Shown: positions 53,766 to 62,853, numbered from the stretch's first letter. The stretch: DNA of 64,000 nucleotides from Rhizobium sp. 16-449-1b (GCF_017741935.1 NZ_JAGHMH010000005.1:1-64000), one strand, 5' to 3'. Notes: generated by a model from the sequence alone, not told the origin. Numbers and translations: made by a program.

Positions 53766-54554
53766 TCAGAGGGATCGCGCCGCGCCGCCATCGCAGCGCA
53801 CCAAGCTGCCGGTGATATAGCTCGCCTGCTGGCTGCACAGGAAGGCGGCGGTCGCCGCGAACTCTTCCACCTTGCCATATCGCCCGACCGGGATGGCCGC
53901 TTCCTTGACGACACGAACGTCTTCGATGCTCTTGCCTGTGCGCTTGGCGGCGGCGCCATCGAGATCGTCGAGCCGGCTTGTCAGGATGGAGCCGGGGAGC
54001 AGCAGGTTGGTGGTGATGCCGAAGCGGCCGATTTCGGTCGCCAGCGTCTTGCTCCAGCCGGCGAGCGCTGGGCGCAGCGTGTTGGAAAGCGCGAGATTGC
54101 CGATCGGCTCGATTACGCCTGACGACGCCACCGTCAGGATGCGGCCCCATCCCTGTTCCTTCATGCCGGGCAGCAGCGCGTTGGTGAGCGTGATGACCCT
54201 GAGCACCATCGAGAAGAAATAGGTCTCCAGCCGCTCGGCGGTCATGTCCGCGGTGGTGCCGGGCGTCGGGCCGCCGGTATTGTTGATCAGGATGTCGACG
54301 CCGCCGAGCTTGCTCTTGACGGCGGTCGTGACCGTCTCGACGAAGTTCTCTTCCGAAAGATCGGCCCAGATCCAGTCGGCCTTGCCCTTGCCTTCGGTAT
54401 TGATCGCCTTGCAGTTCGCCTCCAGCGTTTCGCCGCTGCGTCCGCACAAAAGCACATTGGCGCCTTCGCGCGCCAGGGCGACCGCGATGCCGTGGCCAAG
54501 TCCGCGCGACGATGCCAGCACGAGTGCGCGCTTGCCCTTGATGCCCAGATCCAT
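53766..54554 (-). CDS. SDR-family protein with altered active site
   Basis: A 262-residue Rossmann-fold protein with the cofactor loop ASSRGLGHGIA and the NNTGG motif (residues near 90-94). The catalytic Ser region VASSG is present. Where FabG-like enzymes have YxxxK, alignment by the following AGW-KTLA helix gives Ser-Asn-Thr-Leu-Arg, so both the catalytic Tyr and Lys are replaced. A group of SDR proteins annotated as 3-oxoacyl reductase has this layout; activity is doubtful or uses another mechanism. It stands divergent from ETF-QO. Confidence 0.85.
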   Translation of the reverse strand: MDLGIKGKRALVLASSRGLGHGIAVALAREGANVLLCGRSGETLEANCKAINTEGKGKADWIWADLSEENFVETVTTAVKSKLGGVDILINNTGGPTPGTTADMTAERLETYFFSMVLRVITLTNALLPGMKEQGWGRILTVASSGVIEPIGNLALSNTLRPALAGWSKTLATEIGRFGITTNLLLPGSILTSRLDDLDGAAAKRTGKSIEDVRVVKEAAIPVGRYGKVEEFAATAAFLCSQQASYITGSLVRCDGGAARSL

Positions 54555-54809
54555 TTTGACGTCTCCTGTTGTTCGCTCCGTTTATAGGGCGCGCGACGAT
54601 CAAAAGGAAAGACCGGCCATGGCTTGATCAGCTTCATTTATTGACGTTGACGTAAGCCGCATGTAGTTCTCTGGTGAAGAGGAATATCATTGCGCGAAAT
54701 GGGGTATTGCCTGTCGTTTCCCGGCTCGACAATCCAGCCATGTTTTGCCAAGAGATAGCCTACACACGGGGAATTATGGCCGCAAAGTCGGCCGAGCGGA
54801 GAATGATGA

Positions 54810-56474
54810 ATGACCGAAGCGACTGAACTGCCCGAACGCGAGAGCATGGAATTCGACGTCGTGATTGTCGGCGGCGGTCCTGCCGGCCTCTCGGCCGCGA
54901 TCAGGCTGAAGCAGGTCAATCCCGAACTGTCCGTCGTCGTGCTGGAGAAGGGCGCCGAAGTCGGTGCGCATATCCTTTCGGGTGCCGTCGTCGATCCCAT
55001 CGGCATCGACCGCCTGCTGCCGGATTGGCGCGAAGAGTCTGATCATCCGTTCAAGACCGAGGTCAAGGACGATCACTTCCTGCTGCTTGGCCCTGCCGGC
55101 TCCATCCGCCTGCCGAATTTCGCCATGCCGCCGCTGATGAGCAATCACGGCAACTACATCGTCTCGCTCGGCAACGTCTGTCGCTGGCTGGCGGGCCACG
55201 CGGAAGCCTTGGGCGTCGAGATCTATCCGGGCTTTGCCGCCACCGAAGTGCTCTACAATGATGAAGGCGCTGTGATCGGTGTCGCGACCGGCGACATGGG
55301 CGTCGAGAAGAACGGCGAACCCGGCCCGAATTTTACCCGTGGCATGGAGCTGTTGGGCAAATATACACTGATCGGCGAAGGCGTGCGCGGCTCGCTCGCC
55401 AAGCAGCTAATATCAAAGTTCGACCTTCAGAAGGACCGCGAGCCGCAAAAGTTTGGTATCGGCATCAAGGAGCTCTGGCAGGTCAAGCCGGAGAACCACA
55501 AGCAGGGTCTCGTGCAGCATTCCTTCGGCTGGCCGCTCGGCATGAAAACCGGCGGCGGTTCGTTCCTGTATCATCTGGAAGACAACCTCGTGGCCGTCGG
55601 CTTCGTGGTGCATCTGAACTACAAGAACCCCTATCTCTATCCCTTCGAGGAATTCCAGCGCTTCAAGACGCATCCGGCGATCCGCACCACCTTCGAGGGC
55701 GGCAAGCGGCTCTCCTATGGTGCGCGCGCCATTACCGAGGGCGGCTACCAGTCGGTGCCGAAACTGACCTTCCCGGGCGGCGCCCTGATCGGCTGCTCCG
55801 CCGGCTTCGTCAACGTCCCCCGCATCAAGGGCAGCCACAACGCCGTGCTCTCGGGCATGCTGGCGGCGGACAGGATCGCCGACGCGATCGCAGCAGGCCG
55901 CGCCAATGACGAGGTCATCGAGATCGAAAACGAATGGCGCGCAAGCGACATCGGCAAGGACCTCAAGAAAGTCCGCAACGTCAAGCCGCTGTGGTCGAAG
56001 TTCGGCACGGCCATTGGCGTCGCACTCGGCGGTCTCGACATGTGGACCAACCAGCTCCTCGGCTTCTCCTTCTTCGGCACGCTCGGCCACGGCAAGACCG
56101 ATGCCGCATCGCTGGAGCCGGCATCAAAGCACAAGCCGATCGATTACCCCAAGCCCGACGGCGTGCTCACCTTCGACCGTCTCTCCTCGGTGTTCCTGTC
56201 GAACACCAATCACGAGGAGAACGAGCCTGTGCATCTGAAGGTCAAGGACATGGCGCTGCAGAAGTCGTCGGAGCACGACATCTTCGCCGGTCCCTCGACG
56301 CGCTACTGTCCTGCCGGGGTGTACGAGTGGGTCGAGAAGGACGGGCAGGAGACCTACGTCATCAACGCCCAGAACTGCGTCCACTGCAAGACCTGCGACA
56401 TCAAGGATCCCAACCAGAACATCAACTGGGTACCGCCGCAGGGCGGCGAGGGGCCGGTTTATCCGAACATGTAA
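54810..56474 (+). CDS. Electron-transfer flavoprotein-ubiquinone oxidoreductase
   Basis: A 554-residue membrane-associated enzyme passing electrons from acyl-CoA and amine dehydrogenases, through ETF, to ubiquinone. The FAD loop VIVGGGPAGLSAAIRL is near residue 13. The C-terminal [4Fe-4S] domain has CPAGVYEW, then NCVHCKTCDIKDP, with the closing GGEGPVYPNM typical of this enzyme. ATG at 54810 is chosen. The GNAT gene follows after ten bases and is likely co-transcribed. No ETF subunit genes are seen nearby. Confidence 0.94.
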   Translation: MTEATELPERESMEFDVVIVGGGPAGLSAAIRLKQVNPELSVVVLEKGAEVGAHILSGAVVDPIGIDRLLPDWREESDHPFKTEVKDDHFLLLGPAGSIRLPNFAMPPLMSNHGNYIVSLGNVCRWLAGHAEALGVEIYPGFAATEVLYNDEGAVIGVATGDMGVEKNGEPGPNFTRGMELLGKYTLIGEGVRGSLAKQLISKFDLQKDREPQKFGIGIKELWQVKPENHKQGLVQHSFGWPLGMKTGGGSFLYHLEDNLVAVGFVVHLNYKNPYLYPFEEFQRFKTHPAIRTTFEGGKRLSYGARAITEGGYQSVPKLTFPGGALIGCSAGFVNVPRIKGSHNAVLSGMLAADRIADAIAAGRANDEVIEIENEWRASDIGKDLKKVRNVKPLWSKFGTAIGVALGGLDMWTNQLLGFSFFGTLGHGKTDAASLEPASKHKPIDYPKPDGVLTFDRLSSVFLSNTNHEENEPVHLKVKDMALQKSSEHDIFAGPSTRYCPAGVYEWVEKDGQETYVINAQNCVHCKTCDIKDPNQNINWVPPQGGEGPVYPNM

Positions 56475-56484
56475 GGGATAAACC

Positions 56485-57018
56485 ATGAGCGCTACCCTTG
56501 AGATCAGGCAGGCGCGCTTGGAAGAACTGCCGCGCCTGACCGAGATCGAACTCGACGCTTTCGCGACATTGGCGGCGGCGTTGGGCATCTCCGACGCAGC
56601 GCAAGCCTTGCCGCACGATATCCTGCGAAAGGCACTCGAAGCCGGCCTGCTGATCGTGGCCGCCGACGGCGATGATCACCCAGTCGGCTTCCTCGCGGCG
56701 GAAGAAATCCACGACACGCTCTATGTGATCGAGCTCGATGTCAGCAGGGACTGGCAACGAAAAGGCGTCGGCCGACGCCTGATGTCCCACGCGGCCGACA
56801 TGGCAAGGACGCGACGGCTCTCCGCGCTGACGTTGACGACGGACCGCCATGTCCCGTTCAACGCAGCTTTCTACCAATCCATGGGCTTCGAAACGGTAGA
56901 CGGCGAGGCCACGCCGCCATTTTTGCAGGCGAAGATCGATGACGAGGTCAGCAACGGCATGAACCCGGAACGGCGCGTGGCCATGGTGATGCGGCTTGGG
57001 CGACCGACTCAGGGCTGA
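56485..57018 (+). CDS. GNAT-family N-acetyltransferase
   Basis: A 177-residue acetyl-CoA-dependent acetyltransferase. Visible are ARLEELPRLTEIELDAF at the N-terminus, the central strand VGFLAAEEIHDTLYVIELDV and the acetyl-CoA pyrophosphate loop RDWQRKGVGRRLMSHAAD, then FNAAFYQSMGFETV. The substrate is unknown. It closely follows ETF-QO, and its 3' end overlaps the convergent vapC gene by ten bases. Confidence 0.87.
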   Translation: MSATLEIRQARLEELPRLTEIELDAFATLAAALGISDAAQALPHDILRKALEAGLLIVAADGDDHPVGFLAAEEIHDTLYVIELDVSRDWQRKGVGRRLMSHAADMARTRRLSALTLTTDRHVPFNAAFYQSMGFETVDGEATPPFLQAKIDDEVSNGMNPERRVAMVMRLGRPTQG

Positions 57019-57374
57019 AAGCCGACTTCTAGCGCGGTCGCGATTCGAGCAAGACGTTTGTCGCGAGTAAAGAGACGGGAGCCAGCAGACAGCATCACGG
57101 ATGCAAGAAGATGCGCATCGACATAGCCAATCCCGCTTCCCATCAAGGCGTGCCGACTAATGAGCGCTAGCACTTCATCATTGTCGGCCACGCTGGCTTG
57201 AGGCAACTCGCTTAGCGCTTTTATCGTCGCGTCGTAACGCGGCATGAACCCAAGTGCGATTTCTCCGATAACAAACGGATGAACGAGTATCTGATTGCGT
57301 TTGAGCAGGAATTCGACCTGCCCGTCGTTCTTTCGCAGATGATCGATCCAGAGTGATGTGTCGAGCAGGATCAC
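57009..57374 (-). CDS. vapC: VapC-type toxin (PIN-domain RNase)
   Basis: A 121-residue PIN-domain ribonuclease. Acidic metal ligands are visible in LLDTSLWIDHL, in the Glu of FVIGEIALG, in GIGYVDAHLLAS and in RLFTRDKRLARIA. The start is a GTG at 57374 that overlaps the vapB stop (GTGA), which is the usual coupling; a longer frame to 57407 would run through vapB. VapC toxins cut tRNA or rRNA when free of VapB. Its end overlaps the convergent acetyltransferase gene. Confidence 0.88.
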   Translation of the reverse strand: MILLDTSLWIDHLRKNDGQVEFLLKRNQILVHPFVIGEIALGFMPRYDATIKALSELPQASVADNDEVLALISRHALMGSGIGYVDAHLLASVMLSAGSRLFTRDKRLARIATALEVGFQP

Positions 57375-57607
57375 TCCGGCAAATCCATGTCGACATTCCC
57401 ACCCCAAGTGCCGTCTTCATTCCACCGACGGCGCGGGGGTGCTTTCAAATCTGGAGCGCTGCCACCAAGCATAATCAAGCGACGTGCTGCCTCTTGCTGG
57501 ATCAGGCGAGTCAAAGCCTCTTTTAACAAGGCGGAACGTTCGCTGATTCCAGTCACCTCCTGCGCACGCTTGATCAAATCGTCGTCCAGCGTCACCGTCG
57601 TTCGCAT
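57371..57607 (-). CDS. vapB: VapB-type antitoxin
   Basis: A 78-residue antitoxin. The N-terminal half, RTTVTLDDDLIKRAQEVTG, then SERSALLKEALTRLI, is the ribbon-helix-helix DNA-binding region of the MetJ/VapB (DUF2191-like) type. The C-terminus (RWNEDGTWGGNVDMD) is the toxin-binding tail. GGAGG lies five bases before the ATG. A palindrome at 57630-57643 just upstream is the likely autoregulatory site. It is the first gene of the coupled vapBC pair. Confidence 0.88.
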   Translation of the reverse strand: MRTTVTLDDDLIKRAQEVTGISERSALLKEALTRLIQQEAARRLIMLGGSAPDLKAPPRRRWNEDGTWGGNVDMDLPE

Positions 57608-57629
57608 TTAAGCCTCCGCATCAAATCGT

Positions 57630-57643
57630 GCATCTAATGATGC
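57630..57643 (-). promoter_or_regulatory. Candidate vapBC operator
   Basis: GCATC-TAAT-GATGC is a perfect inverted repeat, 22 bases upstream of the vapB start codon, with another GCATC at 57618-57622. The position fits autorepression by the antitoxin. Confidence 0.4.
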
Positions 57644-57684
57644 GCCTTCCCGCAACGGATGTCGAGCAGTCACCTCACAACCTC

Positions 57685-57769
57685 TTAACGAATGCGTTAC
57701 CGCAGGCACACGCTTAGCAGTTCATTAACCATAATCTCCGTAACCTCGGTCTCATCAACCGAACGTTAA
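57685..57769 (+). promoter_or_regulatory. CtrA-like sites upstream of the L,D-transpeptidase
   Basis: TTAACCAT, the CtrA 8-mer half-site, is at 57725-57732. A near-full site, TTAA-N7-GTTA, is at 57685-57699 and a further TTAA at 57766. All lie within 100 bases of the transpeptidase start codon. This is sequence similarity only. Confidence 0.35.
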
Positions 57770-57781
57770 GGATCTGCTTCG

Positions 57782-58402
57782 ATGTCGCTTTCCCGCCGTG
57801 GTTTCGTTCTGGGCGTCTCCGCGCTTCTCGCCGGCTGCGCTTCGAGCGGTCCCGATCATCGCGCCAACTACGCGGCCATTCCGGCCGAGAAGTTTCCGTT
57901 GCCAGCCATGCCGATCGACAAGATCGATCCGGAGCTTCGTCGCCAGCAGGTCAGCTACGCCTCGAGCTATAGCCCCGGCACCATCGTCGTCGATACGCCC
58001 GCCCGCCGCCTCTATTACATCCTCGGTGACAATCAGGCGATGCGCTATGGCGTCGGCGTCGGTCGGGAAGGGCTGGCCTTTGCAGGCGGTGCCTATGTCG
58101 GACGCAAGGCCGAATGGCCGAGCTGGACGCCGACCGAAAACATGCAGCGCCGCGAAGAGCGCTACCGCAAGCTCGCCGGCGGCATGCCGGGTGGACCGAA
58201 CAACCCACTCGGCGCCCGCGCCATCTATCTCTATCGCGGCGGCAACGATACGCACTTCCGCATCCACGGCACCAACCAGCCGCAGTCGATCGGTCTTGCC
58301 ATGTCGAGCGGCTGCATCCGCATGCTCAACCACGATGTCATCGATCTCTACGAACGGGTAGAGCCCGGAGCGCAGGTCGTCGTCATCCAGGCAACGGCCT
58401 GA
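57782..58402 (+). CDS. L,D-transpeptidase (YkuD family) lipoprotein
   Basis: A 206-residue envelope enzyme that makes 3-3 peptidoglycan cross-links or attaches proteins to the wall. The signal peptide has a lipobox ALLAGC (Cys19), preceded by a SRRGF twin-arginine-like sequence. The YkuD domain starts near IVVDTPARRLYYI and contains the catalytic motif IHGTNQP followed by SSGCIRMLN with the nucleophile Cys. Such enzymes are abundant in Rhizobiales, where polar growth relies on L,D-cross-links. Upstream CtrA-like sites would suit cell-cycle timing. Confidence 0.9.
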   Translation: MSLSRRGFVLGVSALLAGCASSGPDHRANYAAIPAEKFPLPAMPIDKIDPELRRQQVSYASSYSPGTIVVDTPARRLYYILGDNQAMRYGVGVGREGLAFAGGAYVGRKAEWPSWTPTENMQRREERYRKLAGGMPGGPNNPLGARAIYLYRGGNDTHFRIHGTNQPQSIGLAMSSGCIRMLNHDVIDLYERVEPGAQVVVIQATA

Positions 58403-58415
58403 ACCACAATGAGAA

Positions 58416-58435
58416 ACGGGGCCGATCGGCCCCGT
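58416..58435. terminator. Bidirectional terminator between convergent genes
   Basis: A perfect 20-base palindrome, ACGGGGCCGAT then CGGCCCCGT, preceded by AGAA and followed by CTTCC. It separates the L,D-transpeptidase (ends 58402) from mgtE (ends 58444, opposite strand) and can serve both transcripts. Confidence 0.65.
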
Positions 58436-58443
58436 CTTCCTAT

Positions 58444-59820
58444 TTAAAGCAATGTGCCGCTGAGGATCAGCAGCGCCACCGAGAAGTAGATCACCAGCCC
58501 GGTCACGTCGACCAGCGTAGCGACGAAGGGCGCAGAGGCGCTCGCCGGGTCGAGCCGCAGTTTCTGCAGCACGAAGGGCAGCATCGAGCCTGCGACCGAG
58601 CCGAACGTCACGATCCCGATCAGCGCCGCGAAGATCGTGAAGCCGACGAGAATCCAGTGCTCGCCATAGTCATAGAGCCCGATATTCTGCCACAGGATGA
58701 TGCGGGCAAAGCCGACGGCGCCGAGGATCGAGCCGAGCACGATGCCGGTCGGCAGTTCGCGCAACAGCACCCGCCACCAGTCGGACAGCTTCAGCTCGCC
58801 CAGCGCCAGCGCCCGGATGATAAGCGAGGTCGCCTGCGAACCGGAATTGCCGCCGGAGCTCATGATCAGCGGAACGAACAGCGTCAGCACGATCGCCTTT
58901 TCCAGTTCGCCCTCATAATGCTGCATGGCGCTCGCCGTCAGCATTTCGCCGAGGAAGAGGGCGCAAAGCCAGCCGGCGCGCTTCTTCAGCATGCCGGCGA
59001 AGCTGATCGCCATGTAGGGCTTTCCGAGCGCCTCCATGCCGCCGAACTTCTGGGCGTCTTCCGTCTGGTCGGCGATCATCGTGTCGATCACGTCGTCGAC
59101 GGTCACGATCCCCAGCATATGGCCGTTCTCGCCGATAACAGGCAGCGCCAGCAGATTGTGCTTGCGGATCAGCCGCGCCACGTCTTCCTGCGTCATCAGC
59201 GGATCGGCCCGCACGATGCCGCCCTGCTGGGCGACGCTCAGCACCGAGGCCTGCGGCTCGCCGTTGATCAGGCGTCGCAGCGTGACGACGCTCGTGAGCG
59301 CCTGTGTCTCCACGTCGAGAACATAGATCGCATAGACGGTCTCGCGCGAACGCTCGACCTTGCGAACATGCTCCAATGTTTTCTCGACCGTCCAGGTCGC
59401 CGGCACGCTGACGAATTCCGTCGTCATGATGCTGCCGGCCGTGCGCGGCGGATAGCCCATGAGGTGCTGCACGGCGAGACAAGTCGCGCGGTCGAGCTTG
59501 GAAAACAGGTGTGCCCGAGCGACCTCGTCCATTTCCTGGAAGAGGTCGGCGACGCGGTCGTTGGCGGTTGCGTTCAATAGCCGCGCGGCCTGCTCGACCG
59601 GCATTTCGGTCAGCATCGCAGCGGCATGGTGCAGCTCCGGGCGTCCGAGTATGCGGACGGCCTTCTGCTGCGGCAGCGTGGCGAGGATAGCCGCTGCTTC
59701 GGGAATTTCGAGCGCGTTCAGACGCTCGACGCGTTCAGCCGTGGTGATGGCACCGAGGCTGTCGCTGGCAAAGAAACGGGCGGCATGGCCTGCCCGCAGA
59801 GGGAAGCGATTGATGTTCAT
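58444..59820 (-). CDS. mgtE: Magnesium transporter MgtE
   Basis: A 458-residue Mg2+ channel/transporter. The N-terminal helical domain has repeats such as AAILATLPQQKAVRIL and the classical FQEMD segment. A pair of CBS domains follows (SIMTTEFVSVPATWTVEKTL, then VIGENGHMLGIVTVDDVID). The membrane part has five helices with PLIMSSGGNSGSQA, the Mg2+ selectivity region. CBS and N-domains close the pore when cytosolic Mg2+ is high. The C-terminus is at a convergent junction with the transpeptidase gene. Confidence 0.94.
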   Translation of the reverse strand: MNINRFPLRAGHAARFFASDSLGAITTAERVERLNALEIPEAAAILATLPQQKAVRILGRPELHHAAAMLTEMPVEQAARLLNATANDRVADLFQEMDEVARAHLFSKLDRATCLAVQHLMGYPPRTAGSIMTTEFVSVPATWTVEKTLEHVRKVERSRETVYAIYVLDVETQALTSVVTLRRLINGEPQASVLSVAQQGGIVRADPLMTQEDVARLIRKHNLLALPVIGENGHMLGIVTVDDVIDTMIADQTEDAQKFGGMEALGKPYMAISFAGMLKKRAGWLCALFLGEMLTASAMQHYEGELEKAIVLTLFVPLIMSSGGNSGSQATSLIIRALALGELKLSDWWRVLLRELPTGIVLGSILGAVGFARIILWQNIGLYDYGEHWILVGFTIFAALIGIVTFGSVAGSMLPFVLQKLRLDPASASAPFVATLVDVTGLVIYFSVALLILSGTLL

Positions 59821-60045
59821 ATAGCTCGCCTTTCCGTCGATCCGCCGCAGCGTCCGACGGGCGAGCCCGATGGATATCGGTCAGCGCACGAAGGCCGCGT
59901 ACGGCAAAGGCAATCGACTACTACTGTCGCTTGGCATCGTGAGATGGCTCCGTTGATATCCGCGCGGAACGGGCGTTCCGTGCGTGATGCTGTAGGTGGT
60001 CCCAAACGCTGAAAAAGTCAAGCGGGGTAGGTGGTTGCGGCGAAA
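59821..60045 (-). other. Upstream region of mgtE
   Basis: No gene is supported here. Together with the terminator to its right it forms a 320-base gap. It holds an imperfect hairpin around GGAACG-GG-CGTTCC (about 59961-59984, in the mgtE leader direction) that could be part of a structured 5' leader. I found no recognisable M-box riboswitch pattern. Confidence 0.25.
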
Positions 60046-60072
60046 AAGCCGCGCAGGCCGCGCGGCTTTCTT
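60046..60072 (-). terminator. Terminator of the quinone-oxidoreductase-like gene
   Basis: AAGCCGCGC (60046-60054) and GCGCGGCTT (60060-60068) form a perfect nine-base stem with a 5-base loop. Read leftwards it is followed by a T-run (complement of AAAAA at 60043-60047), making a strong intrinsic terminator 70 bases beyond the gene ending at 60141. Read rightwards it has TTTCTT. Confidence 0.7.
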
Positions 60073-60140
60073 GGTTAGCGTGATGAATGAGGCGCTTCCT
60101 TATGCCGAAATGCTCATCCATCAGGACGAGCCGACAGCGA

Positions 60141-61154
60141 TCAAAAGCCTGCGAGCACCAGCTTGCCCTTGGTCTTCCCGCTCTCGATCATCGCGTGCGC
60201 CGTCTTCAGGTTCGCCGCATTGATCACGCCGAGCGTTTCGTTCAGCGTCGTGCGGATGGTGCCGGCATCGACCAGGTCGGCGATCTTGTTCAGGAGCTTG
60301 TGCTGCTCGATCATGTCGGCGGTGTTAAAGAGCGGGCGGGTGAACATCAGCTCCCAGTGGATAGAGATCGCCTTGCGCTTGAAGGGCACGATGTCGAGCG
60401 TCTTCGGATCATCGATGAGCGCGAAGCGGCCCTGCGGCGCGATGGCCTCGACGATATCCTGCAGGTGGTCGCTGGTGTTCGTCGTGGAGAAGATGAAGCT
60501 GGGTGCGCCGATGCCGAGTGCTGCCATCTGCGCAGCGATCGGCTTCGAATGGTCGATCACATGGTGGGCGCCGAGTTCTTTCACCCATGCCTGCGTTTCC
60601 GGCCGCGAGGCCGTCGCGATCACAGTGAGGTCGGTCAAGGCGCGGGCGATCTGGATGGCGATCGAGCCGACACCACCGGCGCCGCCGATGATGAGGATGG
60701 CGTTGGCCGCACCCGGCACGGCGTCCCGCACTTTCAGGCGGTCGAACAGCGCCTCATAGGCGGTGATCGAGGTCAGCGGCAGGGCGGCGGCGGCCGCGAA
60801 ATCGAGGCTCGCGGGCTTGCGGCCGACGATGCGCTCATCGACCAGATGGAATTCGGCGTTGGAACCGGGGCGATTGATCGCGCCCGCATAGGCCACCTCG
60901 TCGCCGACCTTGAACAGCGTAACCTCGGGGCCGACCGCCTTGACGATGCCGGCCGCGTCCCAACCAAGAACCTTGAACTCGCCGTCCGCGGGCGCCACGC
61001 CGATGCGGATCTTGGTGTCGACGGGATTGACCGAGACGGCCTTGATCTCAACCAGGAGATCGTGGCCGGTGGCCTCAGGCATCGGCAGGTCGACGTCGAT
61101 CAGAGATGTCTCGGCGGAAATGGGCTGCGGTGTGGTGTAGGCGACGGCGCGCAT
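60141..61154 (-). CDS. Quinone oxidoreductase-like MDR protein (zinc-type alcohol dehydrogenase fold)
   Basis: A 337-residue medium-chain dehydrogenase/reductase. The N-terminal GroES-like part has VEIKAVSVNPVDTKIR and VLGWDAAGIV. The Rossmann part has the cofactor loop IGGAGGVGSIAIQIAR, and ALPLTSITAYEALFDR marks the quinone-reductase subgroup. Cysteine zinc ligands are not evident, so it is probably zinc-free and NADPH-dependent. ATG at 61154 has GGAG seven bases upstream. It is divergent from an HxlR regulator, a common pairing for electrophile-responsive reductases. Confidence 0.88.
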   Translation of the reverse strand: MRAVAYTTPQPISAETSLIDVDLPMPEATGHDLLVEIKAVSVNPVDTKIRIGVAPADGEFKVLGWDAAGIVKAVGPEVTLFKVGDEVAYAGAINRPGSNAEFHLVDERIVGRKPASLDFAAAAALPLTSITAYEALFDRLKVRDAVPGAANAILIIGGAGGVGSIAIQIARALTDLTVIATASRPETQAWVKELGAHHVIDHSKPIAAQMAALGIGAPSFIFSTTNTSDHLQDIVEAIAPQGRFALIDDPKTLDIVPFKRKAISIHWELMFTRPLFNTADMIEQHKLLNKIADLVDAGTIRTTLNETLGVINAANLKTAHAMIESGKTKGKLVLAGF

Positions 61155-61257
61155 GAAAGACTCCAGTGTTTGTTGCACGGATGCTAGATGCGTCTTACGT
61201 TAGGATCACGCAAGAATGCACAAATTCTGTACGTAGTACCCAAAAGGATACCGTCAA

Positions 61258-61665
61258 ATGTCGTTGCCGAGAGACAAGCTGACCGAGAACTTCCCCGGAT
61301 GCCCCGTCGAGGCGACGTTGAGTTTTCTGGATGGCAAGTGGAAGGGCGTGATCCTCTTTCACCTGATGGAGGGCACGCTGCGCTTCAACGAACTGCGCCG
61401 CAAGCTGCCATCGGTAACGCAGCGGATGCTGACTAAGCAGCTTCGGGAACTGGAGGAATGCGGTCTGGTGTCGCGCACCGTGTTTGCCGTCGTGCCGCCG
61501 CGCGTGGATTACGCGCTGACGCCGCTTGGCAAGACGTTGAAGCCCGTCATCGCCGCCTTGGCCGCATGGGGCGAGGAAAACATATCCTGCCGGCCCAGTG
61601 GCCGCCACCTCAGGGATGTGGCGGCCTGTGATCAGTCAGCTACGGCTGCGGCGGTCGAGGCGTAG
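61258..61665 (+). CDS. HxlR-family transcription regulator
   Basis: A 135-residue winged-helix repressor/activator. [22 protein letters not shown] has the single conserved Cys (GCP) and GKW of the HxlR group; the recognition helix is in [20 protein letters not shown], followed by the wing and ALTPLGKTL. Cys-based sensing of electrophiles or oxidants is known for family members. The 103-base divergent spacer, with GTAC-GTA-GTAC near 61232, is the probable operator region for both genes. Its 3' end overlaps the convergent MFS gene by 30 bases. Confidence 0.88.
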   Translation: MSLPRDKLTENFPGCPVEATLSFLDGKWKGVILFHLMEGTLRFNELRRKLPSVTQRMLTKQLRELEECGLVSRTVFAVVPPRVDYALTPLGKTLKPVIAALAAWGEENISCRPSGRHLRDVAACDQSATAAAVEA

Positions 61666-62853
61666 CGAGGCCGCGAAGACGACGATGCCGAGCGCCGACA
61701 GGATCGCGCCGACATAACCCGTCGAAGCCGAGCCATAGCCCCAGGCGATGACGAGGCCGCCGAGCCACGCGCCGAGCGCGTTGGCGATGTTGAAGGCGGA
61801 GTGGTTGGAGGCGGCGGCCAGCGTTTGCGCGTCGGCGGCGACGTCCATCAGCCGCGTCTGCAGCGCCGGGCCGGCCGCGAAGCCGCAACCGATCAGGAAG
61901 ACGCAGAGGCCGAGCATGAAGGGGCTGGAGGCGGTCAGCGAGAATAGCGTCAGCACGACGATGTTGAAGACCAGCGAGCCGCCGATCGTACCCATGATCG
62001 ACTTGTCGGCGAGCCAGGAACCGACGACATTGCCGGCATTCATGCCGACGCCGAACAGCACCATCATCACAGCGACCATACCGGGCTGCAGCATGGCGAC
62101 ATCAGTGGTGGTGTCGGCGATATAGCTGAACATCGCGAACATGCCGCCGTAGCCGACGGCCGCAATCGCAAGCGTGAGCAGCACCTGCGGGCGCTTGAAG
62201 GCGCCGAGTTCGCGCATGAAGCTCGCGCCTTCGGACACCTCATCGCGCGGCACGTAGTACCAGATCAGCGCCATGGTCACGAGGCCGATCGCGCCGACAG
62301 CGGTGAACGCGACGCGCCAGTCGAGTGACTGGCCAAAGAAGGTGGCGAGCGGCGTGCCGAGCAGCGTCGCGATCGTCAGGCCCAGCATGACGCGGCCGAC
62401 GGCGCGGGCACGCTTATGCACAGGCACCATCGATGCGGCGACGATCGCAGCCACGCCGAAATAGGCGCCGTGAGGCAGGCCGGTGATGAAGCGCAGCACT
62501 GTGAAGCTCTCGAACGAGGGAGCCATGGCGCTCAGAATATTGCCGATGGCGAAAATCCCCATAAGCAGCAAGAGCAGCGAGCGGCGGGCCATCTTGGCGG
62601 CCAGCACGGCAATCACGGGAGCGCCGATGACAACGCCGAGTGCGTAGGCGCTGATGACATAACCAGCCTGCGGGATGGTCACGGAAAACGTGCCGGCGAC
62701 ATTGGGAAGCAGGCCCATGATCGCGAACTCGCCGGTGCCGATCCCGAAGCCGCCACAGGCCAGCGCCAGCTGCACGAGCGCGACCGCCATGGGCGAGGGC
62801 GCCTCGGAGACGGGGATGTCGGCGATGGAATCGTTTACGGCGACCTGGCTCAA
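61636..62853 (-). CDS. MFS transporter, DHA1/AraJ-type
   Basis: A 405-residue exporter with twelve hydrophobic segments. It has the N-terminal core [18 protein letters not shown] typical of the AraJ/YdhP/PbuE-type efflux group, the loop [13 protein letters not shown] and motif [18 protein letters not shown]. It probably exports sugars, nucleosides or drugs; the substrate is unknown. Its 3' end overlaps HxlR's 3' end, and its start is followed upstream by a 300-base gap. Confidence 0.88.
   Translation of the reverse strand: MSQVAVNDSIADIPVSEAPSPMAVALVQLALACGGFGIGTGEFAIMGLLPNVAGTFSVTIPQAGYVISAYALGVVIGAPVIAVLAAKMARRSLLLLLMGIFAIGNILSAMAPSFESFTVLRFITGLPHGAYFGVAAIVAASMVPVHKRARAVGRVMLGLTIATLLGTPLATFFGQSLDWRVAFTAVGAIGLVTMALIWYYVPRDEVSEGASFMRELGAFKRPQVLLTLAIAAVGYGGMFAMFSYIADTTTDVAMLQPGMVAVMMVLFGVGMNAGNVVGSWLADKSIMGTIGGSLVFNIVVLTLFSLTASSPFMLGLCVFLIGCGFAAGPALQTRLMDVAADAQTLAAASNHSAFNIANALGAWLGGLVIAWGYGSASTGYVGAILSALGIVVFAASLRLDRRSRS

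Noticed and set aside
59821-60005. 62-codon frame in the mgtE upstream region, and an M-box riboswitch
   Set aside because: The frame has no ribosome site and a composition like random high-GC sequence; the conserved M-box elements are not visible.
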